From positions 46,160 through 110,159 of the forward strand of contig NZ_PJMB01000013.1 in the NCBI RefSeq assembly GCF_002892835.1: DNA of 64,000 bases, in the 5' to 3' direction. Position numbers and translations under genes: made by a program. Within the stretch, counting starts at the first letter, position 1. Each line of letters starts with the position of its first letter. Origin of the DNA: Arthrobacter sp. AFG7.2 (lineage in GTDB: Bacteria > Actinomycetota > Actinomycetes > Actinomycetales > Micrococcaceae). Below the pieces are notes generated by a model. The model saw only the letters and a program-made list of their open reading frames with translations, searched no databases and was not told where the DNA came from. Positions 41,590-50,834 of this stretch are shown here, piece after piece.

Positions 41590-43145
41590 GGCCTTCTCCA
41601 GGTTCGTCCGTCGCGCGCCAGCAGCTCGTCTGCCGAGGCAGGGCCCCAGGATCCCGGAGCGTAGGGCTCGGGCTGTTCGTCCAGGGTCGCCCAGTATTCC
41701 TCGAACGGGTCAAGGATCTTCCAGGAAAGTTCAACTTCCTCGTGCCGCGGGAACAGCGGCGGCTCGCCCAGGAGCACGTCCAGGATCAACCGCTCGTAGG
41801 CTTCGGGGCTGGATTCGGTGAAGGAGTGGCCGTAGCCGAAGTCCATGGTGACGTCCCGGACTTCCATTTGGGTGCCGGGGACTTTGGAACCGAACCGGAT
41901 GGTGACGCCCTCGTCCGGTTGGACCCGGATTACTACCGCGTTCTGGCCGAAGTCGTCCTCGGCATGGTCGCGGAACAGCAGGTTCGGTGCCCGCTTGAAC
42001 ACCACGGCAATTTCGGTGACCCGCCGGCCCAGTCGTTTGCCGGCACGCAGGTAGAACGGGACCCCGGACCAGCGCCGCGTGTGGATGTCCACCCGGATGG
42101 CGGCGAAGGTTTCGGTGGTGGAGTTGGCAGGGATGCCATCCTCTTCCAGGTAGCCCTGGACCTGTTCGCCGCCCTGCCAGCCGCCGGTGAACTGGCCGCG
42201 CGCGGAATGCGAGGACAGGTCGTCGGGGAGCTTGACGGCGGCGAGGACTTTCTCCTTTTCCGCGCGTAGATCGTCGGCATTGAAGGAGATGGGCTCCTCC
42301 ATTGCCGTCAGCGCCAGCAGCTGCAGCAGGTGGTTCTGGATGACGTCGCGGGCCGCGCCCACGCCGTCGTAATAGCCTGCCCGGCCGCCGGTGCCAATGT
42401 CCTCGGCCATGGTGATCTGGACGTGGTCCACGTAGTTGGCGTTCCACAGCGGCTCGAACAGCTGGTTCGCGAATCGCAGCGCCAGGATGTTCTGGACCGT
42501 TTCCTTGCCCAGGTAGTGGTCGATCCGGAACACCGCGTCCGGGGGGAACACCGATTCCACAATGTCGTTCAGCTGCCGGGCTGACTCGAGGTCGTGCCCG
42601 AATGGCTTCTCGATCACGACGCGGCGCCACTTGTCACCCTCAGCCTGCGCGAGGCCATGCTTGGAGAGCTGCCGGCAGACCTGCTCGAAGGCCTTCGGCG
42701 GGATGGAGAGGTAGAACGCGTGGTTCCCCCGGGTGCCGCGCAGCTCGTCAAGCTCATCGATGACTTCACCCAAACGCTCAAAGGCGTCGTCGTCGTCGAA
42801 CTCGCCCTGCACAAAGCGGATGCCCTCGGAGAGCTGGTTCCAGACCGCTTCATCAAAAGGAGTACGGGCGTAGGCCTGCACGGAAGCCTTCACCTCAGCC
42901 GCGAAGTCCTCTTTGTCCCACTGGCGCCGGGCAAAGCCCACCAGGGCAAAGCTGGGCGGCAGGAGGCCGCGGTTGGCGAGGTCGTACACCGCCGGCATGA
43001 GCTTCTTGCGGGCAAGGTCACCGGTCACTCCGAAGAGGACCAGTGATGACGGACCGGCGATCCGGTTCAGGCGGCGGTCCCGCGGGTCGCGGAGCGGATT
43101 CCGCCCGCGACCAGCGGACCTCCTGCCATATTCAGTTTCTGGCAT
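41586..43145 (-). CDS. zwf: Glucose-6-phosphate 1-dehydrogenase
   Basis: 519 residues. Makes NADPH from glucose 6-phosphate. NADP site LVLFGVTGDLARKKLMPA (about 35-52), the active-site motif FRIDHYLGKETVQN with catalytic His nearby, and the EKPFGHDLESA block. The N-terminus has an unconserved Arg-rich extension (MPETEYGRRSAGRGR). Gene order tkt-tal-pgi-zwf-opcA-pgl, all on the minus strand, forms a single pathway operon. Confidence 0.96.
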   Translation of the reverse strand: MPETEYGRRSAGRGRNPLRDPRDRRLNRIAGPSSLVLFGVTGDLARKKLMPAVYDLANRGLLPPSFALVGFARRQWDKEDFAAEVKASVQAYARTPFDEAVWNQLSEGIRFVQGEFDDDDAFERLGEVIDELDELRGTRGNHAFYLSIPPKAFEQVCRQLSKHGLAQAEGDKWRRVVIEKPFGHDLESARQLNDIVESVFPPDAVFRIDHYLGKETVQNILALRFANQLFEPLWNANYVDHVQITMAEDIGTGGRAGYYDGVGAARDVIQNHLLQLLALTAMEEPISFNADDLRAEKEKVLAAVKLPDDLSSHSARGQFTGGWQGGEQVQGYLEEDGIPANSTTETFAAIRVDIHTRRWSGVPFYLRAGKRLGRRVTEIAVVFKRAPNLLFRDHAEDDFGQNAVVIRVQPDEGVTIRFGSKVPGTQMEVRDVTMDFGYGHSFTESSPEAYERLILDVLLGEPPLFPRHEEVELSWKILDPFEEYWATLDEQPEPYAPGSWGPASADELLARDGRTWRRP

Positions 43146-43159
43146 GGTGCTTTTGTGCC

Positions 43160-44794
43160 TTAGCTTTCAGTAACGGAGGCTGACCTGGCGGACAGCGCAG
43201 CAATGATGTCCTGCAACTGTGCCACACCGGCAGTGCGGTCAGTGAGGTGCAGGCGAAGCACGGGACGGCCGTGGTCAGCCAGGACCTGGGCATCGCCTGC
43301 GGCCTGCGCGGCGATCAGTTCCCCGAACGTGAAGGGACGGTCCGGAATGGCAAGGTCCTCCGCGAAAGCAGCTGTGACCTGGAGGAACACGCCGATGGCC
43401 GGACCACCCTTGTGGAACTGCCCGGTGGAGTGCAGGAACCGGGGGCCCCAGCCGAATGTGACGGGGCGCCCGGAAACAGCGGCCAGCTCGTCCCGGATGC
43501 CTTCAAGCTGCGCAAACGCCAGCCGGTCGAAGTAGGCCTGGACGCTGAGGTAGCTGTCGCTGGCCAGCGTGTCCAGCAGGGCCTTGACTGCGTCCTCTGC
43601 CGTCGCGGCATCGCCCAGCCACTCACCGCCGCGCACCTCGATGGCTCCATCAACGAACTTTGCCGGCGTAGGTTCGGGCTGTGCGTCCAGCAGTCCGCGG
43701 GCGGCCACCTTGGCGGCCTCGACGTCGGGCTGGTCGAAGGGGTTGATGCCGAGCAGGCGTCCCGCCACGGCAGTGGCGAACTCCCAGACCATCATCTGGG
43801 CGGGCAGCCCGCCGGCGATGGCAACTTCGTTTTCCCCGAGTTCGACGTCGGCATCGGCAGCTACCAGCCGCACCACCAGGACGTCCGGTGCACCGGTGCT
43901 GACCTCCGGTGAGCCGGGGCCGGCTACCACCGGCAGGACGCCGGTGCCCAGCTTGCCCGTGGACTCGGCGATGAGCTGCTCGGCCCAGTCAGCGAAGCCA
44001 ACGATGCCGGACCCGTCCTCGGCGATCACGATTTTGTTGCGCAGCGGGCTGGTTCCGCCCAGGGCGGTTCCCAGCGCCAGGCCGATGTTCTCCGGCGCGT
44101 CATCGTTGAGGACTTCGGCTGCTTCCTCGGCTTCGTCCAGGAAGGCCTGGATGTCCACGCCGGCCAGGCCCGAAGGAACAAGCCCGAACGCGGTCAGTGC
44201 CGAGAAACGGCCGCCGACGTTGGGGTCGGCGTTGAAGACGGCCCGGTAGCCGGCCTCGCGGGAGGCTTTGTCCAGGGGCGAGCCCGGGTCCGTGACGATG
44301 ATGATGCGGCTGGTGGCGTCGATACCGGCGTCGTTGAACGCTTTTTCGAAGACCCGTCGCTGGGAGTCAGTCTCCACGGTGGAACCGGACTTGGAGGAGA
44401 CCACAATGGCCGTCTCCGCCAGCCGGTCCGCCAGGGCAGCACGGACCTGGTCCGGGTCCGTGCTGTCCAGCACAGTCAGCTCGACGCCGGCGGTGCCGGC
44501 AATGACCTCGGGAGCCAGCGAGGATCCACCCATGCCGCAGAGCGCGATCCGGGAAACACCCTCGGAACGGAGGGCGTCGCGGAGCTCCAGGATCTCCTTC
44601 ACCAGCGGCTGGGAGACGGTGGCCGCCTCAACCCAGCCGAGCCGGATGGCCGACTCTGCTTCGGCGTCGGGACCCCACAGGGTGTGGTCCTTTGCGAAGA
44701 TGCGGGTGGCAATGCGGTCCTCCACCAGGACGGGGAGGTGCTGGTCCAGTGCCTGCTGCGCGGCACCTGTGGCTTCGTAGCTGAGTGTGCTCAT
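43160..44794 (-). CDS. pgi: Glucose-6-phosphate isomerase
   Basis: 544 residues, with the two SIS-fold sugar-phosphate domains of the family. It converts glucose 6-phosphate and fructose 6-phosphate. Visible: LCGMGGSSLAPEVIAG (phosphate-binding), VVSSKSGSTVETDSQRRVF and the later LLGINPFDQPDVE. Related to the bacterial pgi-like enzymes placed between tal and zwf in actinobacteria. It lies 14 bases upstream of zwf's start and just downstream of tal. Confidence 0.92.
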   Translation of the reverse strand: MSTLSYEATGAAQQALDQHLPVLVEDRIATRIFAKDHTLWGPDAEAESAIRLGWVEAATVSQPLVKEILELRDALRSEGVSRIALCGMGGSSLAPEVIAGTAGVELTVLDSTDPDQVRAALADRLAETAIVVSSKSGSTVETDSQRRVFEKAFNDAGIDATSRIIIVTDPGSPLDKASREAGYRAVFNADPNVGGRFSALTAFGLVPSGLAGVDIQAFLDEAEEAAEVLNDDAPENIGLALGTALGGTSPLRNKIVIAEDGSGIVGFADWAEQLIAESTGKLGTGVLPVVAGPGSPEVSTGAPDVLVVRLVAADADVELGENEVAIAGGLPAQMMVWEFATAVAGRLLGINPFDQPDVEAAKVAARGLLDAQPEPTPAKFVDGAIEVRGGEWLGDAATAEDAVKALLDTLASDSYLSVQAYFDRLAFAQLEGIRDELAAVSGRPVTFGWGPRFLHSTGQFHKGGPAIGVFLQVTAAFAEDLAIPDRPFTFGELIAAQAAGDAQVLADHGRPVLRLHLTDRTAGVAQLQDIIAALSARSASVTES

Positions 44795-44800
44795 TGTGGG

Positions 44801-45916
44801 TTAGGAGGCCTTCCGTGCAGAGGCGAGGGCGCCTTCGACGTCGCCCAGGAGTTCTTTCCAGCTGGCCACGAACTTGTCCAGGCCTTCGGACTCCAGGAGT
44901 GCGACGACCTCGTTGTACGAGATGCCGAGCTTCTCGAGGGCGTCGAGGGTGGCGTTGGCTTCTGCATAGGTGCCGGTGACCGTGTCGCCGGTGACCACGC
45001 CGTGGTCGAAGGTGGCGTCCAGGGTCTTTTCGGGCATGGTGTTGACCACGCCGGGGGCGACGAGTTCGGTGACGTAGAGGGTGTCCGGGTAGGCCGGGTC
45101 CTTGACGCCGGTGGAGGCCCACAGGGGACGCTGGGGGAGTGCGCCGGCTTCGGCGAGCAGGGCCCAGCGTTCGGTGGCGAAGAGCTCTTCGTAGACCTGG
45201 TAGGCCAGGCGGGCGTTGGCCAGGCCGGCCTTGCCCTTGAGTGCCTTGGCCTCGTCGGTGCCGATGGCGTCGAGGCGCTTGTCGATCTCGGAGTCAACGC
45301 GGGAGACGAAGAACGAGGCCACGGAGTGGATCTTTGACAGGTCGTGGCCGTTTTCCTTGGCCTGCTCCAGACCGCCCTGGAAGGCGTTGATGACCGCGCG
45401 GTAGCGCTCCAGGGAGAAGATCAGGGTCACGTTGACGCTGATGCCCTCTGCCAGGGTGGCGGTGATCGCTTCGAGGCCCTCAAGGGTTGCCGGGATCTTG
45501 ATCAGGACGTTGTCCTTGTTGACCCGCTTGTACAGGTGCTTGGCCTCGGCGATGGTGCCGGCGGTGTCCCAGGCAAGGCGCGGGTCGACTTCGATGGAAA
45601 CGCGTCCGTCAACACCGTTGGTGGCTGCTGCCACGGGTGCGAACAGGTCGCAGGCGTCGGCGACGTCCGTGGTGGTGATTTCGAAGATGGTGTCCTCGAC
45701 GGATGCGCCGGCTGCTGCCTGCTTTGCGATCGTGGCATCGTAGTCGGTGCCGGCGGTGATCGCGGCGTGGAAGATGGACGGGTTGGTGGTGACACCAACC
45801 ACGTTCTTCTCTTCGATGAGCTTGGCCAGCGTGCCGGTGTCCAGGCGTCCGCGGGAAAGGTCATCGAGCCAGATGGAAACTCCGGCGTCGGAGAGCTGCT
45901 GGGTGGGAGTAGTCAT
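44801..45916 (-). CDS. tal: Transaldolase
   Basis: 371 residues, the class-2 long transaldolase size. Schiff-base lysine lies in NVLIKIPATLEG; the N-terminal VSIWLDDLSRGRL and TTNPSIFHAAI are typical motifs. It transfers a dihydroxyacetone unit between sugar phosphates. Codon use is strongly biased, suggesting high expression. It lies six bases before pgi, and after tkt. Confidence 0.96.
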   Translation of the reverse strand: MTTPTQQLSDAGVSIWLDDLSRGRLDTGTLAKLIEEKNVVGVTTNPSIFHAAITAGTDYDATIAKQAAAGASVEDTIFEITTTDVADACDLFAPVAAATNGVDGRVSIEVDPRLAWDTAGTIAEAKHLYKRVNKDNVLIKIPATLEGLEAITATLAEGISVNVTLIFSLERYRAVINAFQGGLEQAKENGHDLSKIHSVASFFVSRVDSEIDKRLDAIGTDEAKALKGKAGLANARLAYQVYEELFATERWALLAEAGALPQRPLWASTGVKDPAYPDTLYVTELVAPGVVNTMPEKTLDATFDHGVVTGDTVTGTYAEANATLDALEKLGISYNEVVALLESEGLDKFVASWKELLGDVEGALASARKAS

Positions 45917-45942
45917 GGTGTTTATCTCCTGGAAATCGGTTG

Positions 45943-48069
45943 TTAGGCCTGGAGGCCTGCGAGGGAGTCCTTGGCGGCCGCGGCAACTGCTTCTGCGGTG
46001 ATGCCGAACTCCTGGAAGAGCCGCTTGTAGTCAGCAGAAGCGCCGTAGTGCTCAAGGCTGATGGAACGGCCGGCGTCGCCGACGAATTCCCTCCAGCCCA
46101 GGGCAAGTCCTGCTTCGACGGACACGCGGGCCTTGACGGCGGCGGGCAGGACGGACTCGCGGTAGGCGGCGTCCTGCTTGTTGAACCATTCAACGCAGGG
46201 CATCGAGACAACGCGGGCTGCGATGCCTTCGGCCTGCAGGGCTTCGCGGGCCTGGACGGCCAGCTGGACCTCGGAACCGGTGCCAATGAGGATGACGTCG
46301 GCCGGGACGGTGGCGCCGTCACTGGAAGCTTCGGCCAGCACGTAGCCGCCCTTGGCGACGCCGGCTACGGAACCGAAGGTGTCGCCGTCGGCCTCTCCCT
46401 CGCCGCGTTCCCAGGTGGGGATGTTCTGGCGGGTCAGGACGATGCCGGCCGGGTTGGAGTGGTTTTCGAGCATGGTCTTCCAGGCCACAGCCACTTCATT
46501 CGCGTCACCGGGGCGGACAACGTCCAGGCCCACGATGGCGCGCAGCGAGGCGAGCTGTTCCACCGGCTGGTGGGTGGGTCCGTCTTCGCCCAGGCCGATG
46601 GAGTCGTGCGTCCAGACGTACAGGGACGGGACACCCATCAGCGCGCCGAGGCGGATGGCGGGCCGCTGGTAGTCGCTGAAGATCAGGAACGTGCCCGAGA
46701 ACGCGCGGGTGCGGCCGTGCAGGCTGATGCCGTTCACGATGGAGGCTGCGGCGTGCTCGCGGATACCGAAGTGGAGGACCCGTCCGTACGGGTTGCCCTT
46801 CCAGGCATCGGTCTGCTTGGAGGCAGGAACGAACGACGGCGAACCTTCAATGGTGGTGTTGTTTGATTCCGCGAGGTCAGCAGATCCACCCCACAGTTCG
46901 GGAAGGACCGGGCCCAGGGCGTTCAGGACCTTGCCGGATGCTGCACGGGTGGAAACGTCCTTGCCCGCGGGGAACACCGGAAGGGCGCCGTCGACGTCAT
47001 CAGGAAGTTCCTTGGCCTCAATCCGCTGCAGCAGGGCCGAGCCCTCAGGGTTGGCTGCCTGCCAGGCATTGAAGGACTCTTCCCATTCCTTGCGGGCGGC
47101 AGCGCCGCGGTCCACGACGGCGCGGGCGTGGGCCAGGACGTCCTGGTCAACCTCGAAGGACTTGGCCGGGTCAAAGCCCAGGACTTCCTTCAGTGCTGCG
47201 ACTTCTTCTGCACCGAGGGCGGAGCCGTGGATTTTGCCGGTGTTCTGCTTCTTCGGTGCCGGGTAGCCGATGATGGTGCGCAGCGACACGATGGATGGCT
47301 TGGACGTTTCAGCCTTGGCCGCGAGGAGCGCGGAGTAGAGCTCCTGGACGTCTTCCTTGTATTCGCCGGTCTTGGTCCAGTCCACGCGCTGGACGTGCCA
47401 GCCGTAGGCCTCGTAGCGCTTCAGGACATCTTCGGTGAAGGCGATGTCGGTGTCGTCCTCGATGGAGATGTGGTTCTCGTCGTAGACAACAACAAGGTTG
47501 CCGAGTTCCTGGTGCCCGGCGAGCGAGGAAGCCTCAGCCGTGACGCCTTCCTGGAGGTCGCCGTCGGACGCAATGACCCAGATGGTGTGGTCGAACGGGC
47601 TCTCACCGGCGGCAGCATCGGCGTCGAACAGGCCGCGCATCCGGCGCTGCGAGTACGCGAAGCCCACTGAGGACGCGAGGCCCTGGCCCAGCGGGCCGGT
47701 GGTGATCTCGACGCCGGCGGTGTGCTTGTACTCGGGGTGGCCCGGGGTCAGCGAACCCCACGTCCGCAGCGCTTCCAGGTCCTTCAGCTCCAGGCCGTAA
47801 CCGGAAAGGAAGAGCTGGATGTAAAGGGTGAGCGAGGTGTGGCCCGGGGACAGGACAAAACGGTCACGGCCCAGCCACTCCGGATTGCGGGGATCGTGGC
47901 GCATCAGCTTCTGGAAAAGAAGGTACGCGGCCGGGGCCAGGCTCATCGCCGTACCAGGGTGGCCGTTGCCCACCTTCTCCACCGCGTCCGCGGCCAGCAC
48001 GCGGACAGTGTCCACGGCGCGCTGGTCCAAGTCGGTCCAGGACAGTTCTTGCTCTTCCAAATGTGGCAC
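45943..48069 (-). CDS. tkt: Transketolase
   Basis: 708 residues. Uses thiamine diphosphate. TPP/Mg motif GDGDLQEGVTAEA (ASDGDLQEG ... VVVYDENHI), N-terminal VEKVGNGHPGTAMSLAP, and FGIREHAAASIVNGI in the central domain. GTG 48069 (VPHLEEQELSWTDLDQ, first residue Met) is chosen: the longer frame to 48171 adds an unconserved proline-rich stretch with no ribosome site, while AGAGGGG lies just upstream of 48069. It heads the pentose-phosphate operon and is preceded by a leader of about 180 bases. Confidence 0.96.
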   Translation of the reverse strand: MPHLEEQELSWTDLDQRAVDTVRVLAADAVEKVGNGHPGTAMSLAPAAYLLFQKLMRHDPRNPEWLGRDRFVLSPGHTSLTLYIQLFLSGYGLELKDLEALRTWGSLTPGHPEYKHTAGVEITTGPLGQGLASSVGFAYSQRRMRGLFDADAAAGESPFDHTIWVIASDGDLQEGVTAEASSLAGHQELGNLVVVYDENHISIEDDTDIAFTEDVLKRYEAYGWHVQRVDWTKTGEYKEDVQELYSALLAAKAETSKPSIVSLRTIIGYPAPKKQNTGKIHGSALGAEEVAALKEVLGFDPAKSFEVDQDVLAHARAVVDRGAAARKEWEESFNAWQAANPEGSALLQRIEAKELPDDVDGALPVFPAGKDVSTRAASGKVLNALGPVLPELWGGSADLAESNNTTIEGSPSFVPASKQTDAWKGNPYGRVLHFGIREHAAASIVNGISLHGRTRAFSGTFLIFSDYQRPAIRLGALMGVPSLYVWTHDSIGLGEDGPTHQPVEQLASLRAIVGLDVVRPGDANEVAVAWKTMLENHSNPAGIVLTRQNIPTWERGEGEADGDTFGSVAGVAKGGYVLAEASSDGATVPADVILIGTGSEVQLAVQAREALQAEGIAARVVSMPCVEWFNKQDAAYRESVLPAAVKARVSVEAGLALGWREFVGDAGRSISLEHYGASADYKRLFQEFGITAEAVAAAAKDSLAGLQA

Positions 48070-48527
48070 GAAAACCGGGCCCCTCTCTGTGCTGATGGCA
48101 GGTGGCACACCGGATCCGTGTGAAGGCACGCTGTGTGGCGCCCGCTGCGGTGTGTACCAGCCGTTCACCATCGAAACGTTGATCTTTTCACTCAGCCGCC
48201 GGACAGCTGGGAATGCGTTTTCCCCTGCTTCCTTGCTGCGTGCTGATCTGGTGACAGCTTAGCTCTAATCCATTCTCTGGGTGGCTCAAATCTCACGTTT
48301 TGGACGCAATTTCGCCTTATGTGAATACGCCCGAAGTGAGGGTGAGTTAATCTGCTCGAATTGATGCGCCAGCGATCATCAGCACCAAATGACCGGCGGT
48401 TGGGAGGGGGCCGGCGCGGTATGATATTCGGAGGCCAGCGCCGGGTTGGGGAAACTGCTTCAGCCGCCCGGACTCCCGCTGTTGCGTGGATCACTGTTCC
48501 GCGGGCGCCCGGTCGGGGCGGGGCCGT
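48070..48527. other. Divergent intergenic region tkt/ctaB with two promoters
   Basis: No gene is supported here. On the minus strand TAAGCT (48256-48261) is the best -10 for tkt and gives a leader of about 180 bases. On the plus strand TATGAT (48420-48425) is the best -10 for ctaB; it lies inside an inverted repeat CCGGCGC-N20-GCGCCGG (48411-48444) that may be an operator. Short frames in it look random. Confidence 0.45.
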
Positions 48528-49529
48528 ATGACAAAACTGGACAGCCAGACAGAACTGCCAACAGAACGGGTGACTGCCACCGTGAGCACAACAGATATGC
48601 CGCTAAACGCATCCAGGGCCTCGCGTCCCGGGATTGCCCGTAAGGCAAAGGCGTATCTCGCCCTCACCAAGCCCCGCGTCATTGAACTGCTCCTGGTCAG
48701 CACGCTGCCCACCATGATTTATGCAGAGCGCGGGTTCCCTTCGATCGGACTCATCCTGGCCACGCTGGTGGGCGGCGCCTTCGCCGCCGGCAGTGCCGGA
48801 GCGTTCAATTGCTACATCGACCGCGACATCGACAAACTGATGCACCGCACGGAGAACCGTCCCCTCGTCACCGGTGAAGTCACCCCGCGTGAAGCGCTGG
48901 TGTTCTCCTGGCTCCTGGGCGCCGCCGCCATCGCAATCCTATGGTTCGGCGCCAACCCGCTGTCAGCCTGGCTGGGGCTGGGGGCCATCTTCTTCTACGT
49001 GGTGATCTACACGATCATCCTCAAACGCCGCACAGCGCAGAACATTGTGTGGGGCGGTGCGGCCGGGTGCTTCCCCGTGCTCATCGCCTGGGCCGCCGTC
49101 ACCAACTCGGTGGAGTGGCCGGCCGTCATCCTCTTCATGGTGATCTTCCTGTGGACACCGCCGCACTACTGGCCGTTGTCCATGCGCTATGGCGAGGACT
49201 ACCGCAACGCCAAGGTCCCCATGCTCGGCGCCATCGCAGGGGCCAAGGTGGTCTCCGTGCAGGTTGTCCTCTACGCCTGGGCCATGGTTGCCTGCTCCCT
49301 GCTGATGGTTCCCGCCGGCGGTGCCGGCTGGGTCTACACCGTGACCGCAGTCCTGGCGGGCGCCTGGTTCCTTTATGAGTCCCATGGGCTGTACAACAGG
49401 GCACAGCGGGAGGACATCTCGGACAAGCGGGCCATGAAGGTCTTCCACGGCTCCATCAGCTACCTGACTCTCCTGTTCATCGCCCTGGCCGTCGATCCGT
49501 TCATCGGGCCGGCTGTCATGGCAGGGTAG
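48528..49529 (+). CDS. ctaB: Protoheme IX farnesyltransferase (heme O synthase)
   Basis: 333 residues with about nine membrane helices of the UbiA fold. It adds farnesyl to heme b to make heme O. The prenyl-diphosphate site is NCYIDRDIDKLMHRTENRP, the second acidic motif is around YGEDYRNAK. The ATG at 48528 (MTKLDSQTELPTERVT) is chosen; other ATG/GTG starts at about 48583 and 48597 are possible since the first 40 residues are poorly conserved. Followed by a strong terminator; ctaA converges from the other side. Confidence 0.94.
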   Translation: MTKLDSQTELPTERVTATVSTTDMPLNASRASRPGIARKAKAYLALTKPRVIELLLVSTLPTMIYAERGFPSIGLILATLVGGAFAAGSAGAFNCYIDRDIDKLMHRTENRPLVTGEVTPREALVFSWLLGAAAIAILWFGANPLSAWLGLGAIFFYVVIYTIILKRRTAQNIVWGGAAGCFPVLIAWAAVTNSVEWPAVILFMVIFLWTPPHYWPLSMRYGEDYRNAKVPMLGAIAGAKVVSVQVVLYAWAMVACSLLMVPAGGAGWVYTVTAVLAGAWFLYESHGLYNRAQREDISDKRAMKVFHGSISYLTLLFIALAVDPFIGPAVMAG

Positions 49530-49600
49530 GGCCGCGCGCTCACTCACGTCCGGCGGGTTTTCCTGAGACGCTCGCTCACATATGGCGTCAAACAGCGGAT

Positions 49601-49633
49601 CCCTTCCTCACCTGTTGGTGAGGGAGGGTTTTT
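49601..49633 (+). terminator. ctaB terminator
   Basis: CCCTTCCTCACC (49601-49612) pairs with GGTGAGGGAGGG (49617-49628), with one G-T pair, over a TGTT loop, followed by TTTTT. Confidence 0.85.
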
Positions 49634-49828
49634 GCTTTAAGCAGGTGATGGAGGGTTGGGCGTGGGGGCGCGGGAGGTGATGGAGGGTCTGCGGTGGGGG
49701 CGCGGGAGGTGAGTAAGGATCTGCCATTGGGGCGCAGGAGGTGAGTAAGGGTCTGCCATGGGGGCAGGAGGTGAGCAAGGGTTGGCCACATGGGCGCAGA
49801 AACTGATGGAGCGTCGTTAAAGGGCGAA

Positions 49829-49856
49829 CGCCCCGGTTCATAGTCGAACCGGAGCG
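49829..49856 (-). terminator. ctaA terminator hairpin
   Basis: CGCTCCGGTTC pairs with GAACCGGGGCG across GACTAT on the minus strand, with one mismatch. It is 27 bases past the ctaA stop. Confidence 0.55.
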
Positions 49857-49882
49857 CTCAGGGGTGGTTTGGAAGCGTGGAG

Positions 49883-50827
49883 CTATTTCACCGGGCTTGA
49901 CCGGGCAATGTCCCAGGCGTTGGTTGCAGCGGCCATGAGCAGTGCGGCCCCCAGCATGTGGGAGGCCACCAAAAGGACCGGGACGCCGTTGTAATACTGG
50001 GTGAAACCGATGACGGCCTGCAGCAAGGTGACCCCTAGAAGACCCACGACAGCTGCGCGGATGGGCCCGCTGATACGGCGCAGAACCACCAGTGCCAGTG
50101 CCACCAGGGTCCCAGCCGTCACCAGGTACGCGGGCACGGCGTGGATGTGCGAGACCAGGTCCCAGTCCAGCCCGTTCCGCGGGGCATCGGCATCACCAGC
50201 ATGGGGACCGGCGCCGGTCACCACCACGCCAAGCATCACGGCAAGGGCGGAAAAAAGTGCGACGGCGGCCGTCACCGGCCGCATGACCCCCGGCAGGGCG
50301 GCGAGGGGAACGGTACGGAAGCGGCCGGTCCGCCCGAACGCGCGATTCACCAGCAGCGTGGCGAACACCACCAGTGCCATGGACACCAGGAAATGGAGGC
50401 CAACCACCCAGGGGTTCAGGTTGGTGAGGACCGTGATGCCGCCAATGACGGCCTGTGCGGGAATGCTGGCCAGCAGGCCCAGTGCCAGCAGGAAAAGGTC
50501 CCGGCGCTCTTTGCGAAGGTTCCACAGGTACGCCAGCATCAGGGCGGCGACGGCGGCCAGGGCGAAGGTGAGGAGGCGGTTGCCGAACTCGATGAACCCG
50601 TGGATGCCCATCTCGGGCGTGTTCACCAGGGACGTGTCCGTGCAGCGCGGCCAGGTGGGGCAGCCCAGGCCGGAGGAGGTGAGCCGGACCGCACCACCGG
50701 TGACCACCAGGAGGGTCTGCCCGATCAGGGATGCCACGGCGAGGCGACGGACACTCCTGTCCACGGTGCGGGGCAGCCGTGACGCCAGGCGGCCGGCGAA
50801 CTGGGGAAGGCGGAAGGCGGTGCTCAC
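49883..50827 (-). CDS. ctaA: Heme A synthase (COX15/CtaA family)
   Basis: 314 residues with eight membrane helices. It oxidises the methyl group of heme O to make heme A for the aa3 oxidase. VVTGGAVRLTSSGLGCPTWPRC holds the conserved cysteine region; EMGIHGFIEFGNRLLTF and VGLHFLVSMALV hold heme-ligand histidines. GTG 50827 is used because it lies seven bases after the ABC permease stop, in the same direction; the frame continues upstream into that gene. Together with ctaB it is needed for terminal oxidase cofactor synthesis. Confidence 0.93.
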   Translation of the reverse strand: MSTAFRLPQFAGRLASRLPRTVDRSVRRLAVASLIGQTLLVVTGGAVRLTSSGLGCPTWPRCTDTSLVNTPEMGIHGFIEFGNRLLTFALAAVAALMLAYLWNLRKERRDLFLLALGLLASIPAQAVIGGITVLTNLNPWVVGLHFLVSMALVVFATLLVNRAFGRTGRFRTVPLAALPGVMRPVTAAVALFSALAVMLGVVVTGAGPHAGDADAPRNGLDWDLVSHIHAVPAYLVTAGTLVALALVVLRRISGPIRAAVVGLLGVTLLQAVIGFTQYYNGVPVLLVASHMLGAALLMAAATNAWDIARSSPVK

Positions 50828-50834
50828 GAGTATC

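Larger units (their letters stand above)
49530..49882. repeat. Convergent intergenic region with a 32-bp tandem repeat array
   Basis: After the ctaB terminator, six degenerate units begin at about 49643, 49675, 49707, 49739, 49769 and 49800. Each starts AGGTGA(G/T)(G/A)AGGG and ends in a GGGGGCGCGGG-like stretch; spacing is 32, 32, 32, 30 and 31 bases. A partial unit starts at about 49617, and an inverted copy (AGGTGAGGAAGGGATCCGC on the minus strand, 49594-49612) forms the other half of the terminator hairpin. The unit length is not a multiple of three, so this is not a repeat protein. No gene seen. Confidence 0.7.

Noticed and set aside
49588..49791. Short Pro/Leu-rich repeat ORF (LTHLLRP-like units) on the minus strand
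   Set aside because: It is the 32-bp tandem repeat read in one frame; the period is not a multiple of three and the ORF has no ribosome site.
49643..49830. CRISPR-like array
   Set aside because: Units are contiguous with no unique spacers between conserved repeats, and no cas genes are near.
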